In this document: positions 1-6,263 of the stretch, one piece after another
Numbering within the stretch: the stretch's first letter is position 1
How the letters are laid out: each line of letters begins with the position of its first letter
From: Anaerolineae bacterium
Lineage (GTDB): Bacteria; Chloroflexota; Anaerolineae; SpSt-600
Length of the DNA stretch: 10,637 nt
Assembly: GCA_028275425.1 (NCBI GenBank)
Contig: JAPWUT010000040.1
Span: 1-10,637, forward strand
Direction of reading: 5' to 3'
Made by a program: the position numbers and the translations under genes
Notes under the pieces: model-generated
Seen by the model: the letters and a program-made list of their open reading frames with translations, nothing else
What the model was told of the DNA's origin: nothing
The model's database searches: none

Positions 1-193
1 CCGCCAGGGGGCTGCGCCCCCTGGACCCCCCTTTGCCCACCCCCGCTGGCTTAAGGTTTGCCGGCGTTTTGGGTCCCACTCGTGGCGGGGTGACAAGAGT
101 TAGCTGCTCGCTCCTTCTTTGAAAATTTTGGGGGCACATCCCCCAAACCCCCTGGGAGGGGGCTCCGCCCCCTCCACCCCTGGTTCAATGTAG

Positions 194-214
194 GGGCGTA
201 GCGACGCTACGCCC
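194..214. repeat. Perfect 9-bp palindrome (hairpin) inside array A
   Basis: GGGCGTAGC and GCTACGCCC form a perfect 9-bp inverted repeat with a GAC loop. It sits just before the 44-bp module and has no counterpart in array B, so it looks like a separate small palindromic insertion. No T-run follows on either strand, so it is not a typical terminator. Confidence 0.7.
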
Positions 215-220
215 GTACTT

Positions 221-264
221 GGCGAAGGCCGACCTTTTTCAAAGAGGCTGACTTCAGTCGGCGT
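221..264. repeat. 44-bp module shared with array B
   Basis: The module starts GGCGAAGGCCGACC, runs through a T tract and AAAGAGGCTGACT, and ends AGTCGGCGT. It recurs at 5248-5292 with one extra T and one C-to-T change. GCCGAC near the start and GTCGGC near the end are inverted copies of each other, so the module can fold into a long hairpin. Its function is unknown. Confidence 0.8.
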
Positions 265-297
265 GAACGGGGCACACCCCCCACAGCCCCCCGCCAC

Positions 298-324
298 GGG
301 GGGGGGGGCCCCCCCCGCCCCCCC
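298..324. repeat. G11-C8-G-C7 homopolymer tract
   Basis: Eleven G are followed directly by eight C, one G and seven C. The tract is nearly self-complementary and lies in a segment of about 70 bp that array B lacks at the matching place. Such runs slip during replication and sequencing, so the exact length may be unreliable. Confidence 0.75.
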
Positions 325-725
325 AAAGCAAATCGCTCATATTGGGGTAGTGTGCTTGTGAGGGGGGCTTCGCCCCCCTGGACCCCCCTTTGCCCACCCC
401 CGTTGGCTGAGGGTTTGCCAGCGTTTTGGGCCCCACCCGTGGCGGGGTTGCTGATGTGGGCTACTCGCCCCTCTTTTGGTTTTGTGGGGGCACACTCCCC
501 ACAGTCCCCCGCCACGGGGGCTTCGCCCCCCTGGACCCCCGTTTGCCCGCCCCCGTTGGCTGAGGGTTTGCCAGCGTTCTGCCCCTTTCCGCCTCGGAGA
601 GGGGAGAGCCCCGCCAAATTTTCCCCCTTCCCTCGCAGGGAAATTTGTGGCTTTTTCAAAAATAGCCAATTCAATTTTGACATAAAATACACCATCAGAG
701 CCGGGTTCCCCATTTTGTGGAAACG

Positions 726-760
726 AAAAGAGGGCGGGGTTGGAAGGGCCCCGCCCTCTT
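726..760 (-). terminator. Rho-independent terminator of the ileS operon
   Basis: A perfect 12-bp inverted repeat (728-739 with 749-760) encloses a 9-nt loop, about 20 bp past the ileS stop. Read on the minus strand, the G/C-rich stem ends in a run of four T, two of them in the stem, then CGTTT. The position and shape fit an intrinsic terminator for the leftward operon. Confidence 0.85.
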
Positions 761-779
761 CTTGAGGCGAAGCAGGTGG

Positions 780-3700
780 TTAGCGGATTTGCTTTATCCC
801 TATGGTCACTTTCTCCTTCCGGCCCTTGTCCACTTCCAGCTCAAAGGTTGAGGTATAAGCCCCCTCTTCCGGCGCCCCTTCTTTGAGTTCCAGCGAGAGG
901 GTCTCCCTCTTGATGTAATCGGCAAAGAAGGTGAAGACTTCGCTGAGTTCCGGCCCGGCTTGGTAGGAGGTGCGGATGCGGTCTTCAATGCGGAAATCGG
1001 CTTCTTTGCGCATGTTCTGGATGCGCCTGACAAGTTCTCTTGCCAGGCCCTCCCGGCGGAGTTCGGGGGTAACTGTAGTGGTGAGGGCCACAAGGTAGCC
1101 GGCTTCAAAAGCTGAAGCATACCCTTCCTTATCTACCAGCTCTACTTTGACTTCCTCCGGCGATAGGGAAATTGTCCCTTCCGGAAGCTCTATCTCTACC
1201 GGTAGCCCCGAAAGAAGCCGGCGCGCTAAGCGCGGGTCGGCTGCGGTCTGTAAGCGTTCCCTGACCTTGGGGTAGAGGCTGCCAAGCTTCTTGCCCAACA
1301 TCTCCGGGACGGTGTCCAGCCGGTAGGAAACGACCAGGCTCTCATCGTCCATGAGCTCAATCTCTTTGACATTGAGCTCATCCTGGAGCTGGTCGGCTAT
1401 ACGCATTACCCTGGCCTTCTCTTCTTCCGACCGCACTTTTATCAGGGCCTTTTCCAGAGGCTGACGGACTTTTATGCGGGCTTTGTTGCGGGCGGCCAGA
1501 CCCAAGCTCGCCAGCCGCATCGCCAGGCGAGTATCAGCCATGAGCTCCTGGTCTATGAGGCTCTCATCGGCTACAGGGTAATCGCAGAGGTGGACGCTTT
1601 CGGGGGCTGAGGGGTCAACGCTTAAGACCAGGTTCCGGTAGATTTCATCGGCGATGAAGGGGGTGAAGGGCGCAAGGAGCTTAGCTAAGGTGACCAAAGT
1701 CTCGTAGAGTGTATGGTAGGCCGAGAGTTTGTCTTGGTCGGCTTCGCTCTTCCAGAAGCGGCGGCGGCTTCGCCTTATGTACCAGTTGGAGAGGTTGTCC
1801 ACAAAATCCTCTATGGGCCTTGCGGCTGCCGGTACATCGTAGCGGTCCATGGCTTCATTGGTGTTCTTGACCAAAAGGTTTAGCTCGGACAGAATCCAGC
1901 GGTCCAAGAATGCCCTCTCAGCCGGTGGGACGAAGCTTTCCCGCGGGTTGAAGCCGTCTATGTTGGCGTAAGTGACGAAGAAGGCATAGGAGTTCCACAG
2001 AGTGAGGAGGAATTTGTTCAGCACTTCGCCGACGAGGGCATGGGAGAAGCGGCGCTCCTGGCCTGGTGGGGCAGCAGTGAAGAGGTACCAGCGGACTGCG
2101 TCAGCCCCATAGACGTTTATGACCGACCAGGGGTCAACCACATTGCCTTTGGATTTGGACATCTTCTCCCCTTTCTCGTCCAGGATTAGGCCGAGGCAGA
2201 TGACGTTCTTGTAGCACAGGTTCTCAAAGAGCATGGTAGAGATGGCGTGGAGGCTGTAGAACCAACCCCTGGTTTGGTCCACAGCTTCGCATATGTAATC
2301 GGCCGGGAATTGGTCCTCAAAGATTTCCTGGTTTTCAAAAGGATAATGCCATTGGGCTACGGGCATGGCTCCGGAGTCAAACCAGCAGTCAATTACTTCT
2401 GGAACGCGGCGTTTCAGGCCGCCGCATTTCTCGCACTTAAAGAAAACCTGGTCCACGTAGGGCCTATGGGGGTCCCAGGGTTCGGGCCAGGAATAGCCGG
2501 AGCTTTCTACCCTCTCCCTCAGCTCCGCATAGCTTCCGATGAAGGTAAGGTCCTGGCATTTCTCACATATCCAGATTGGCAGCGGCGTCCCCCAGTAGCG
2601 GTTCCGGCTCAGGGCCCAGTCAATGTTGTTCTCAAGCCAGTTTCCGAACCGGCCATCCCTTATGTGCTCAGGCACCCAGTTTATCTTCTTGTTCAGGGAG
2701 ACCATCAGGTCGCGGTAGCGGGTGGTCTGGATGAACCAAGTGGGGTGGGCGTAATATAGAAGCGGGGTTCCGCATCGCCAGCAGAAGGGATAGGTGTGGA
2801 GGTAAAGCTCTTTGCGGTAAAGGAGCCCGCGTTCCTCCAAATCTTTGATGATTAAGGGGTCCGCTTCTTTGACGAACATCCCCTTCCATGGGGTGACTGC
2901 TTCTACCATCCGGCCGTCGGGGTCAACGGTTTGGATTACGGGCAAGCCGTATTTCTGGCCTACCTCTAAGTCCTCAGCTCCGAATGCCGGTGCGATGTGG
3001 ACTATTCCTGTCCCTTCTTCGGTGTTGACGAAATCGGCCAAGATTACGTAATGGGCATCTTTGTCCAGGGGGAGGAAGGAGTAGAGGGGGACGTAGCGTT
3101 TTCCGGCGAGCTCCTGGGCTTGGAAGGAGCGGACAATGCGGTAATCTCCTTGTATTGCTTTCTCCAGGAGAGGCCTGGCCAGGATGTAGCGTTGGGTTTT
3201 CCCCTCTCTGGTTTGCTCCACCATCACGTATTCCACTTCGGGGTGAATGGCCAAGGCGGCATTTCCCGGCAGAGTCCAGGGGGTTGTGGTCCAGGCCAGG
3301 AAGTATAGGTCGGTTTCGTCCTTGAGGGGGAAGAGCACGTAGATTGAGGGGTCTTCCACCTCTTTGTAGCCCAGGGCTACTTCGTGGTCCGATAGAGGTG
3401 TCCCGCAGCGAGGGCAGTAGGGGACGGATTTGTATCCCTTGTAGATGAGGCCTTTGTTCCAGAGCTGCTTCAGTATCCACCAGACCGATTCTATGTACTC
3501 GTTGCTCAAGGTTATGTAGGCATTTTTCATGTCAATCCAGAAGCCGATGCGGTCGGTTAGCTCTTCCCACTCTTTTACGTAGCGGAACACGCTTTCTTTG
3601 CACAAGCGGTTGAACTCGGCGATTCCGAATTCTTCTATCTGGCTTTTGGTTGTGAAGCCGAGCTCTTTTTCAATTTCCAGTTCTACCGGAAGGCCGTGTG

Positions 3701-3962
3701 TATCCCAGCCGCCTTTCCTCAGGCAGTAGTATCCTTTCATCGTTTTGTAGCGTGGGAATAGGTCCTTGAACACTCGGGCCAGGACGTGGTGGACACCGGG
3801 CAGGCCGTTGGCGGTGGGGGGGCCTTCGTAGAAGACGTAGCGAGGGGCGTCCTTGCGCCTCTCCAGGCTCTTTTCAAAGATTCGGTGTTCTTTCCAGAAG
3901 CGCAGGACTTCCTCTTCCATTTGGGGGAAATTGACCTTGGGCGATACTTCTCTGAAAGCCAT
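780..3962 (-). CDS. ileS: Isoleucyl-tRNA synthetase, eukaryote-like IleRS2 type
   Basis: This cytosolic class Ia synthetase charges tRNA-Ile with isoleucine and edits mischarged valine. From the ATG start it has 1060 residues, full length for the family. The ATP-binding HIGH signature is altered to GVHH (residues 56-59, in GLPGVHHVLARV). KMSKS is at 600-604. The CP1 editing domain lies roughly at 180-400, with AWTTTPWTLPGN near 224-235 and the conserved editing-site Asp in HIAPAFGAED near 331. CxxC pairs occur at 183, 394, 466 and 510. The C-terminus lacks the Cys-rich zinc finger of bacterial IleRS1, which with the overall length points to IleRS2. The ATG at 3962 is preferred over an in-frame TTG at 3977 because AGGAGG sits 5 nt before it and just after the stop of the upstream RNase H-like gene. 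The gene is second in a T-box-controlled operon. The GVHH swap predicts strong mupirocin resistance. Confidence 0.97.
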   Translation of the reverse strand: MAFREVSPKVNFPQMEEEVLRFWKEHRIFEKSLERRKDAPRYVFYEGPPTANGLPGVHHVLARVFKDLFPRYKTMKGYYCLRKGGWDTHGLPVELEIEKELGFTTKSQIEEFGIAEFNRLCKESVFRYVKEWEELTDRIGFWIDMKNAYITLSNEYIESVWWILKQLWNKGLIYKGYKSVPYCPRCGTPLSDHEVALGYKEVEDPSIYVLFPLKDETDLYFLAWTTTPWTLPGNAALAIHPEVEYVMVEQTREGKTQRYILARPLLEKAIQGDYRIVRSFQAQELAGKRYVPLYSFLPLDKDAHYVILADFVNTEEGTGIVHIAPAFGAEDLEVGQKYGLPVIQTVDPDGRMVEAVTPWKGMFVKEADPLIIKDLEERGLLYRKELYLHTYPFCWRCGTPLLYYAHPTWFIQTTRYRDLMVSLNKKINWVPEHIRDGRFGNWLENNIDWALSRNRYWGTPLPIWICEKCQDLTFIGSYAELRERVESSGYSWPEPWDPHRPYVDQVFFKCEKCGGLKRRVPEVIDCWFDSGAMPVAQWHYPFENQEIFEDQFPADYICEAVDQTRGWFYSLHAISTMLFENLCYKNVICLGLILDEKGEKMSKSKGNVVDPWSVINVYGADAVRWYLFTAAPPGQERRFSHALVGEVLNKFLLTLWNSYAFFVTYANIDGFNPRESFVPPAERAFLDRWILSELNLLVKNTNEAMDRYDVPAAARPIEDFVDNLSNWYIRRSRRRFWKSEADQDKLSAYHTLYETLVTLAKLLAPFTPFIADEIYRNLVLSVDPSAPESVHLCDYPVADESLIDQELMADTRLAMRLASLGLAARNKARIKVRQPLEKALIKVRSEEEKARVMRIADQLQDELNVKEIELMDDESLVVSYRLDTVPEMLGKKLGSLYPKVRERLQTAADPRLARRLLSGLPVEIELPEGTISLSPEEVKVELVDKEGYASAFEAGYLVALTTTVTPELRREGLARELVRRIQNMRKEADFRIEDRIRTSYQAGPELSEVFTFFADYIKRETLSLELKEGAPEEGAYTSTFELEVDKGRKEKVTIGIKQIR

Positions 3963-3967
3963 ATCCA

Positions 3968-3973
3968 CCTCCT
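3968..3973 (-). promoter_or_regulatory. Ribosome binding site deciding the ileS start
   Basis: AGGAGG on the minus strand lies 5 nt upstream of the ATG at 3962. It begins directly after the TGA of the preceding gene. It supports the ATG rather than the TTG five codons earlier, and suggests coupled translation of the two genes. Confidence 0.85.
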
Positions 3974-4405
3974 TCAATGGCCAAGTTCTTCTTTAACTTG
4001 CTCCCTTGGGATTTTGACCAGCCTATAATTTTTGAAGCGGCTCAAAAGGCTGCGCACTTCATCCCTGAGTTCTTTGAGGTTAGGGTCATTTGTTTTCCAG
4101 AAGCCGAGGATTTGGTTTATGACCAAGGCGCTATCGCCTCTGACTTCTACGGTGAAATCTTCCGGGGTGCGGCCGTGTTTATCCAGGATGTTTATAAGTT
4201 CGGCCAAGGCGGAAGCGAGGGTTCTGTATTCGGCCTCGTTGGCAGTCATTTTCCCGAAAGATAGGCGGTAAATCTTTTTCCTTCCGTCCTTGGTGGTGAT
4301 GGCAAAGCTTCCGTAGGCGGGGCCTGGATTTCCTTCGCTTCCCCCGTCAAAGGTTATGGTATAGTGGGCTTCGCCTTCCCAGTCTGGTTCAATTCGGAAG
4401 ACCAC
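3974..4405 (-). CDS. RNase HI-like (reverse-transcriptase-like) protein, C-terminally short
   Basis: The 143-residue protein has the RNase H fold signature: TFDGGSEGNPGPA (Asp20), TANEAEYRTL (Glu59 at the catalytic Glu position) and RGDSALVINQ (Asp91). RNase HI enzymes cut the RNA strand of RNA-DNA hybrids using four carboxylates. The usual last one sits in a C-terminal PREQNKEAD-like motif. Here the protein ends PREQVKEELGH and stops, so that Asp is absent. Activity may be reduced or altered, or a neighbouring Glu may substitute. No alternative frame restores the motif. The start is GTG, with GGAGG 4 nt upstream, immediately after the T-box terminator. The stop is 11 nt from the ileS ATG. 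It is the first gene under the isoleucine T-box. I do not assign rnhA, because these small RNase H-like proteins are often distinct from the main RNase HI. Confidence 0.88.
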   Translation of the reverse strand: MVFRIEPDWEGEAHYTITFDGGSEGNPGPAYGSFAITTKDGRKKIYRLSFGKMTANEAEYRTLASALAELINILDKHGRTPEDFTVEVRGDSALVINQILGFWKTNDPNLKELRDEVRSLLSRFKNYRLVKIPREQVKEELGH

Positions 4406-4421
4406 GGCTCCTCCGAAAATG

Positions 4422-4453
4422 AAAGGCTCCCGTCTTAAGGGACGGGAGCCTTT
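4422..4453 (-). terminator. T-box regulated terminator (alternative to antiterminator)
   Basis: A perfect 13-bp inverted repeat (4422-4434 with 4441-4453) with a 6-nt loop is followed on the minus strand by a T-rich tail (TTTCATTTT counting the stem end). The CGGGAG of the T-box core can pair with the CTCCCG of this stem, giving the competing antiterminator. The ribosome binding site of the RNase H-like gene begins only 8 bp further on. Confidence 0.93.
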
Positions 4454-4700
4454 TACTCCCGCGGTACCACCCTTATTGGCCAGGAATGGCCCGCTCCTAA
4501 GGGGTACGTTTTTTATACCCCCGCCGCTTTTAACGGGCGGCGACTCCGGCCAGGTCTACTGGCCAGGGTTTTACCCTGGCTTTCGGCTGGCGGCTCCGGA
4601 GGGATTTTCAGCAGGCCTCCCGCACCTGGCTTCCACCTTCCCCAGGCTCTCTGGGCGGTACCTCCTGCCTACTCGTCTCCATCATCGCCTTTGGGTTTTT
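4422..4700 (-). promoter_or_regulatory. Isoleucine T-box riboswitch leader of the RNase H-like/ileS operon
   Basis: The minus-strand leader carries the full T-box pattern. Stem I has an AGTA-type bulge (ACGAGTAGG), an AGAGAGCC stretch, a GGTGG terminal-loop segment and a 3' side GAAAATC. The specifier ATC (4605-4603) is an isoleucine codon. Helices follow at about 4563-4578 (CCAGGG/CCCTGG), about 4519-4542 and 4501-4521 (GGGGTA/TACCCC). The conserved T-box core AAGGGTGGTACCGCGGGAG lies at 4474-4456. Its UGGU bulge suits a tRNA ending A73-CCA. Uncharged tRNA-Ile would pair with specifier and bulge, stabilise the antiterminator and allow transcription of the RNase H-like gene and ileS. The specifier is followed by C rather than the more usual purine. 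Confidence 0.95.
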
Positions 4701-4705
4701 TAAAA

Positions 4706-4734
4706 ATTATACCTCAAAGGGTGGAAAAAGGCAA
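4706..4734 (-). promoter_or_regulatory. Sigma70 promoter of the T-box/ileS operon
   Basis: On the minus strand TTGCCT (4734-4729, 4 of 6 to consensus) and a perfect TATAAT (4711-4706) are spaced by 17 nt. Transcription would start near 4700, just before T-box Stem I. The promoter lies directly beside array B. Confidence 0.85.
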
Positions 4735-4743
4735 ATTGAGAAG

Positions 4744-5590
4744 TGGGGGCACATCCCCCAAGCCCCCTGCCATGGGGGCTTCGCCCCCCTGGACCCCCCA
4801 TTTGCCCACCCTCGTTGGCTTAAGGTTTGCCAGGGTTTTGGGCCCCACTCGTGGCCGGGTTGCTAATGTGGGCAACTCGCCCCCTCTTTTGGTTTTGTGG
4901 GGGGACACCCCCCAAGCCCCCCGCCATGGGGGCTTTGCCCCCTGGACCCCCATTTGCCCACCCCGTGGGCTGAGGGTTTGCCAGCGTTTTGGGCCCCACT
5001 CGTGGCCGGGTTGCTAATGCGGGCTGCTCGCCCCCTCTTTTGGTTTCGTGGGGGGACACCCCCCACGGCCCCCCGCCATGGGGGCTTCGCCCCCTGGACC
5101 CCCCATTTTGCCCACCCTCGTGGGCTGAGGGTTTGCCAGCGTTTTGGGCTCCACTCGTGGCGGGGTTGCTAAGGTGGACAAATCGCCCCCTCGTTTTATT
5201 CTGGGGGCACATCCCCAGCCCCCTCCACCCCCGCTTTAGTTATGGTCGGCGAAGGCCGACCTTTTTTCAAAGAGGCTGACTTTAGTCGGCGTAAAGGGCA
5301 CATCCCCCAAGCCCCCTGCCATGGGGGCTTCGCCCCCCTGGGCCCCCCATTTGCCCACCCCCGTTGGCTGAGGATTTGCCAGGGTTTTGGGTCCCACTCG
5401 TGGCGGGGTTGCATGAGAGGGCTACTCGCCCCTTCTTTTGGTTTTGTGGGGGGACACCCCCCACAACCCCCCGTCAGGGGGCTCCGCCCCCTGGACCCCC
5501 CGTTTGTCCACCCCCGTGGGCTGAGGGTTCGCCAGAGGTTTGCCCCCTTCCGAGGCGGAGAGCCCCGCCAAATTTTCCCCCTTCGCTCCA
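4744..5590. repeat. Repeat array B, five ~153-bp GC-rich units, no gene
   Basis: Five units are marked by the TTTGCCC-like anchor at 4801, 4953, 5107, 5350 and 5503, giving spacings of 152, 154, 243 and 153 bp. The long interval holds the 45-bp module shared with array A. Each unit carries a hairpin of the form CCATGGGGGC-TTC-GCCCCCTGG, then CCCCC-TTTGCCCACC, GGTTTGCCAG-GTTTTGGG, a CCCACTCGTGGC-GGGTTGC stretch, a unit-specific variable patch of about 20 bp, and CGCCCC-TCTTTTGGTTTTGTGGGG. The units are similar but not identical, so they have diverged since duplication. The array fills the space between the two divergent promoters. Stop-free frames across it are low-complexity Pro/Gly/Arg-rich and are not genes. 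Function unknown; large intergenic repeat family, MITE-like element or structured RNA are all possible. Confidence 0.9.
5245..5292. repeat. Second copy of the shared module, with 7-bp hairpin
   Basis: The segment from 5248 matches 221-264 almost base for base. Here it is preceded by GGTC, completing a palindrome GGTCGGC-GAAG-GCCGACC (5244-5261) followed by six T, which looks like an intrinsic terminator for plus-strand transcription. A second GTCGGC at 5285-5290 can compete for the same GCCGAC arm. Confidence 0.72.
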
Positions 5591-5625
5591 GCCGCTACGG
5601 CCGTGCTTGGCGTGAAAGGCGGTTT

Positions 5626-5654
5626 TTGACAGGAGACGGAGGCATGAGTATAAT
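5626..5654 (+). promoter_or_regulatory. Consensus sigma70 promoter of the arsR operon
   Basis: A perfect TTGACA (5626-5631) and a perfect TATAAT (5649-5654) are separated by exactly 17 bp. The predicted transcription start is near 5661, about 25 nt before the regulator's ATG. So strong a promoter overlapping an operator fits tight repression by the first gene product. Confidence 0.93.
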
Positions 5655-5675
5655 ATATGCAGATTTTTGCATATA
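5654..5675. promoter_or_regulatory. Inverted-repeat operator, likely ArsR-family binding site
   Basis: TATATGCA and TGCATATA form a perfect 8-bp inverted repeat with a 6-nt spacer. It starts at the last base of the -10 box and covers the predicted transcription start, where ArsR/SmtB proteins commonly bind AT-rich palindromes. Autoregulation by the adjacent gene is inferred. Confidence 0.82.
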
Positions 5676-5685
5676 GAGCGCAGAC

Positions 5686-6045
5686 ATGAGGGATGAGCTC
5701 TACGAATCGGCAAGCCAGTTGTTTTTCCTTATGGGCCATCCGGTACGCTTGCGGATTTTGGACCTGCTTCGGCGCGGGGAGGCTTGCGTGTGCCATCTGC
5801 AGGCAGCCCTGGGATTGCCTCAGCCTTATGTCTCCCAACAGCTGCGCCTACTGCGGGAGGCCGGGCTGATTTCAAGCCGACGGGAAGGGCTTTTCATCTA
5901 CTATCGGTTGGCCAACCAGCAGGTAGAGGAGTTGCTTGGGAAGGTCCTCGGGCCTGTGGAGGAAACCCAGCCGGTTCCCGGTTGCGCTTGCCCTAAATGC
6001 CAAAGGAGCTTTTCGGCCGATTTCCTAAAGGAGGCAGTGAGATGA
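5686..6045 (+). CDS. ArsR/SmtB-family transcriptional repressor with extra C-terminal cysteines
   Basis: The 119-residue protein has the ArsR winged helix: GHPVRLRILDLL (17-28), a recognition helix LPQPYVSQQLRLLREAGL (44-61) and the wing RREGLFIYYRL (65-75). ACVCHLQ (33-39) places Cys34 and Cys36 on the helix where classical ArsR carries its arsenite-binding CVC motif. A C-terminal GCACPKC adds Cys100, Cys102 and Cys105, giving a possible second thiol or metal site. Family members release DNA on binding a metal, a metalloid, or (SqrR/BigR/sHdrR types) on persulfide-induced disulfide formation. The ligand here is unknown. The ATG at 5686 is the first in-frame start after the promoter, though its Shine-Dalgarno match is weak. 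The stop overlaps the next ATG by 4 nt. It most likely represses its own operon through the palindrome at 5654-5675. Confidence 0.94.
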   Translation: MRDELYESASQLFFLMGHPVRLRILDLLRRGEACVCHLQAALGLPQPYVSQQLRLLREAGLISSRREGLFIYYRLANQQVEELLGKVLGPVEETQPVPGCACPKCQRSFSADFLKEAVR

Positions 6046-6251
6046 CAGAACCAAATGAGGAGCAGAAGCAGCCACAGTGCGCATGCATTAAGGACCCGTT
6101 TGCTGTGCTGCCGCCAGAGATGCGGCCACGCCCACAGAAAAAGAGCAACCTCCGGCAGGTCACATGCCTCGGCTGCGGCTTGGTCTTTTGGACCAACCGG
6201 GAGACCAATTACTGCATGGATTGCGAGAAGAAGTTGGGACAAGGCTCATAA
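6042..6251 (+). CDS. Small Cys-rich zinc-ribbon-like protein
   Basis: I do not recognise a named family. The 69-residue product has a disordered, charged N-terminus, a CAC pair (Cys13, Cys15), a Pro-rich linker (24-32) and a CLGC...CMDC ribbon (Cys42, Cys45, Cys58, Cys61) typical of a structural zinc site. ATG at 6042 is chosen because it overlaps the regulator's TGA in an ATGA arrangement and follows an AAAGGAGG site. An in-frame ATG at 5997 would lie inside the regulator gene and has no such support. The CAC motif echoes the GCAC of the upstream ArsR, which may mean both bind the same thiophilic ligand; that is inference. Together with its position second in the operon it could be an accessory metal or sulfur-handling factor. 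Confidence 0.78.
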   Translation: MTEPNEEQKQPQCACIKDPFAVLPPEMRPRPQKKSNLRQVTCLGCGLVFWTNRETNYCMDCEKKLGQGS

Positions 6252-6263
6252 GGAGGCCCGGCC

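Larger units (their letters stand above)
1..635. repeat. Repeat array A, ~153-bp GC-rich units, no gene
   Basis: This stretch holds no credible gene. It contains three copies of a unit recognisable by the anchor TTTGCCC at 32, 389 and 542; the last two are exactly 153 bp apart. Each unit has a G/C hairpin (GGGGGC-TTC-GCCCCC or a variant such as GGGGGC-TGC-GCCCCC), then CTGGACCCCC, TTTGCCCACCCCCG, a GAGGGTTTGCCAGCG-like stretch, GGGCCCCAC-CGTGGC and a CTCGCCCCTCTTTTGGTTTTGTGGGGG-like tail. Between copies one and two lie other modules (a short palindrome, a 44-bp module and a G/C homopolymer), listed separately. The right end, 605-630, is identical to the right end of array B at 5559-5584, so both arrays belong to one family in one orientation. 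The array may run on past the left edge. All open frames here are low-complexity by-products of the repeats. Confidence 0.88.

Noticed and set aside
677..705. Plus-strand promoter with TTGACA at 677-682
   Set aside because: No -10 box lies 16-18 bp downstream and the only gene it would enter is ileS in antisense.
352..765. Open frame of 137 codons through array A
   Set aside because: It is built from the repeat units, is rich in Pro/Gly/Arg, has no ribosome binding site and runs into the ileS terminator.
3962..3977. TTG at 3977 as ileS start
   Set aside because: It overlaps the previous stop region and the AGGAGG would then be inside the coding sequence; the ATG at 3962 has ideal spacing.
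4744..5590. CRISPR array
   Set aside because: The period is about 153 bp, nearly the whole unit is conserved, and there are no short identical repeats separated by unique spacers of equal length; no cas genes are nearby.
5242..5676. Open frame of 144 codons through array B into the arsR promoter
   Set aside because: Repeat-derived low-complexity product that crosses the -35, -10 and operator; the same repeat gives unrelated open frames on both strands.
5644..5676. Short leader peptide gene starting at the ATG at 5644
   Set aside because: It would begin upstream of the -10 box, so it is not on the mRNA; the GGAGG before it is too close to the ATG.
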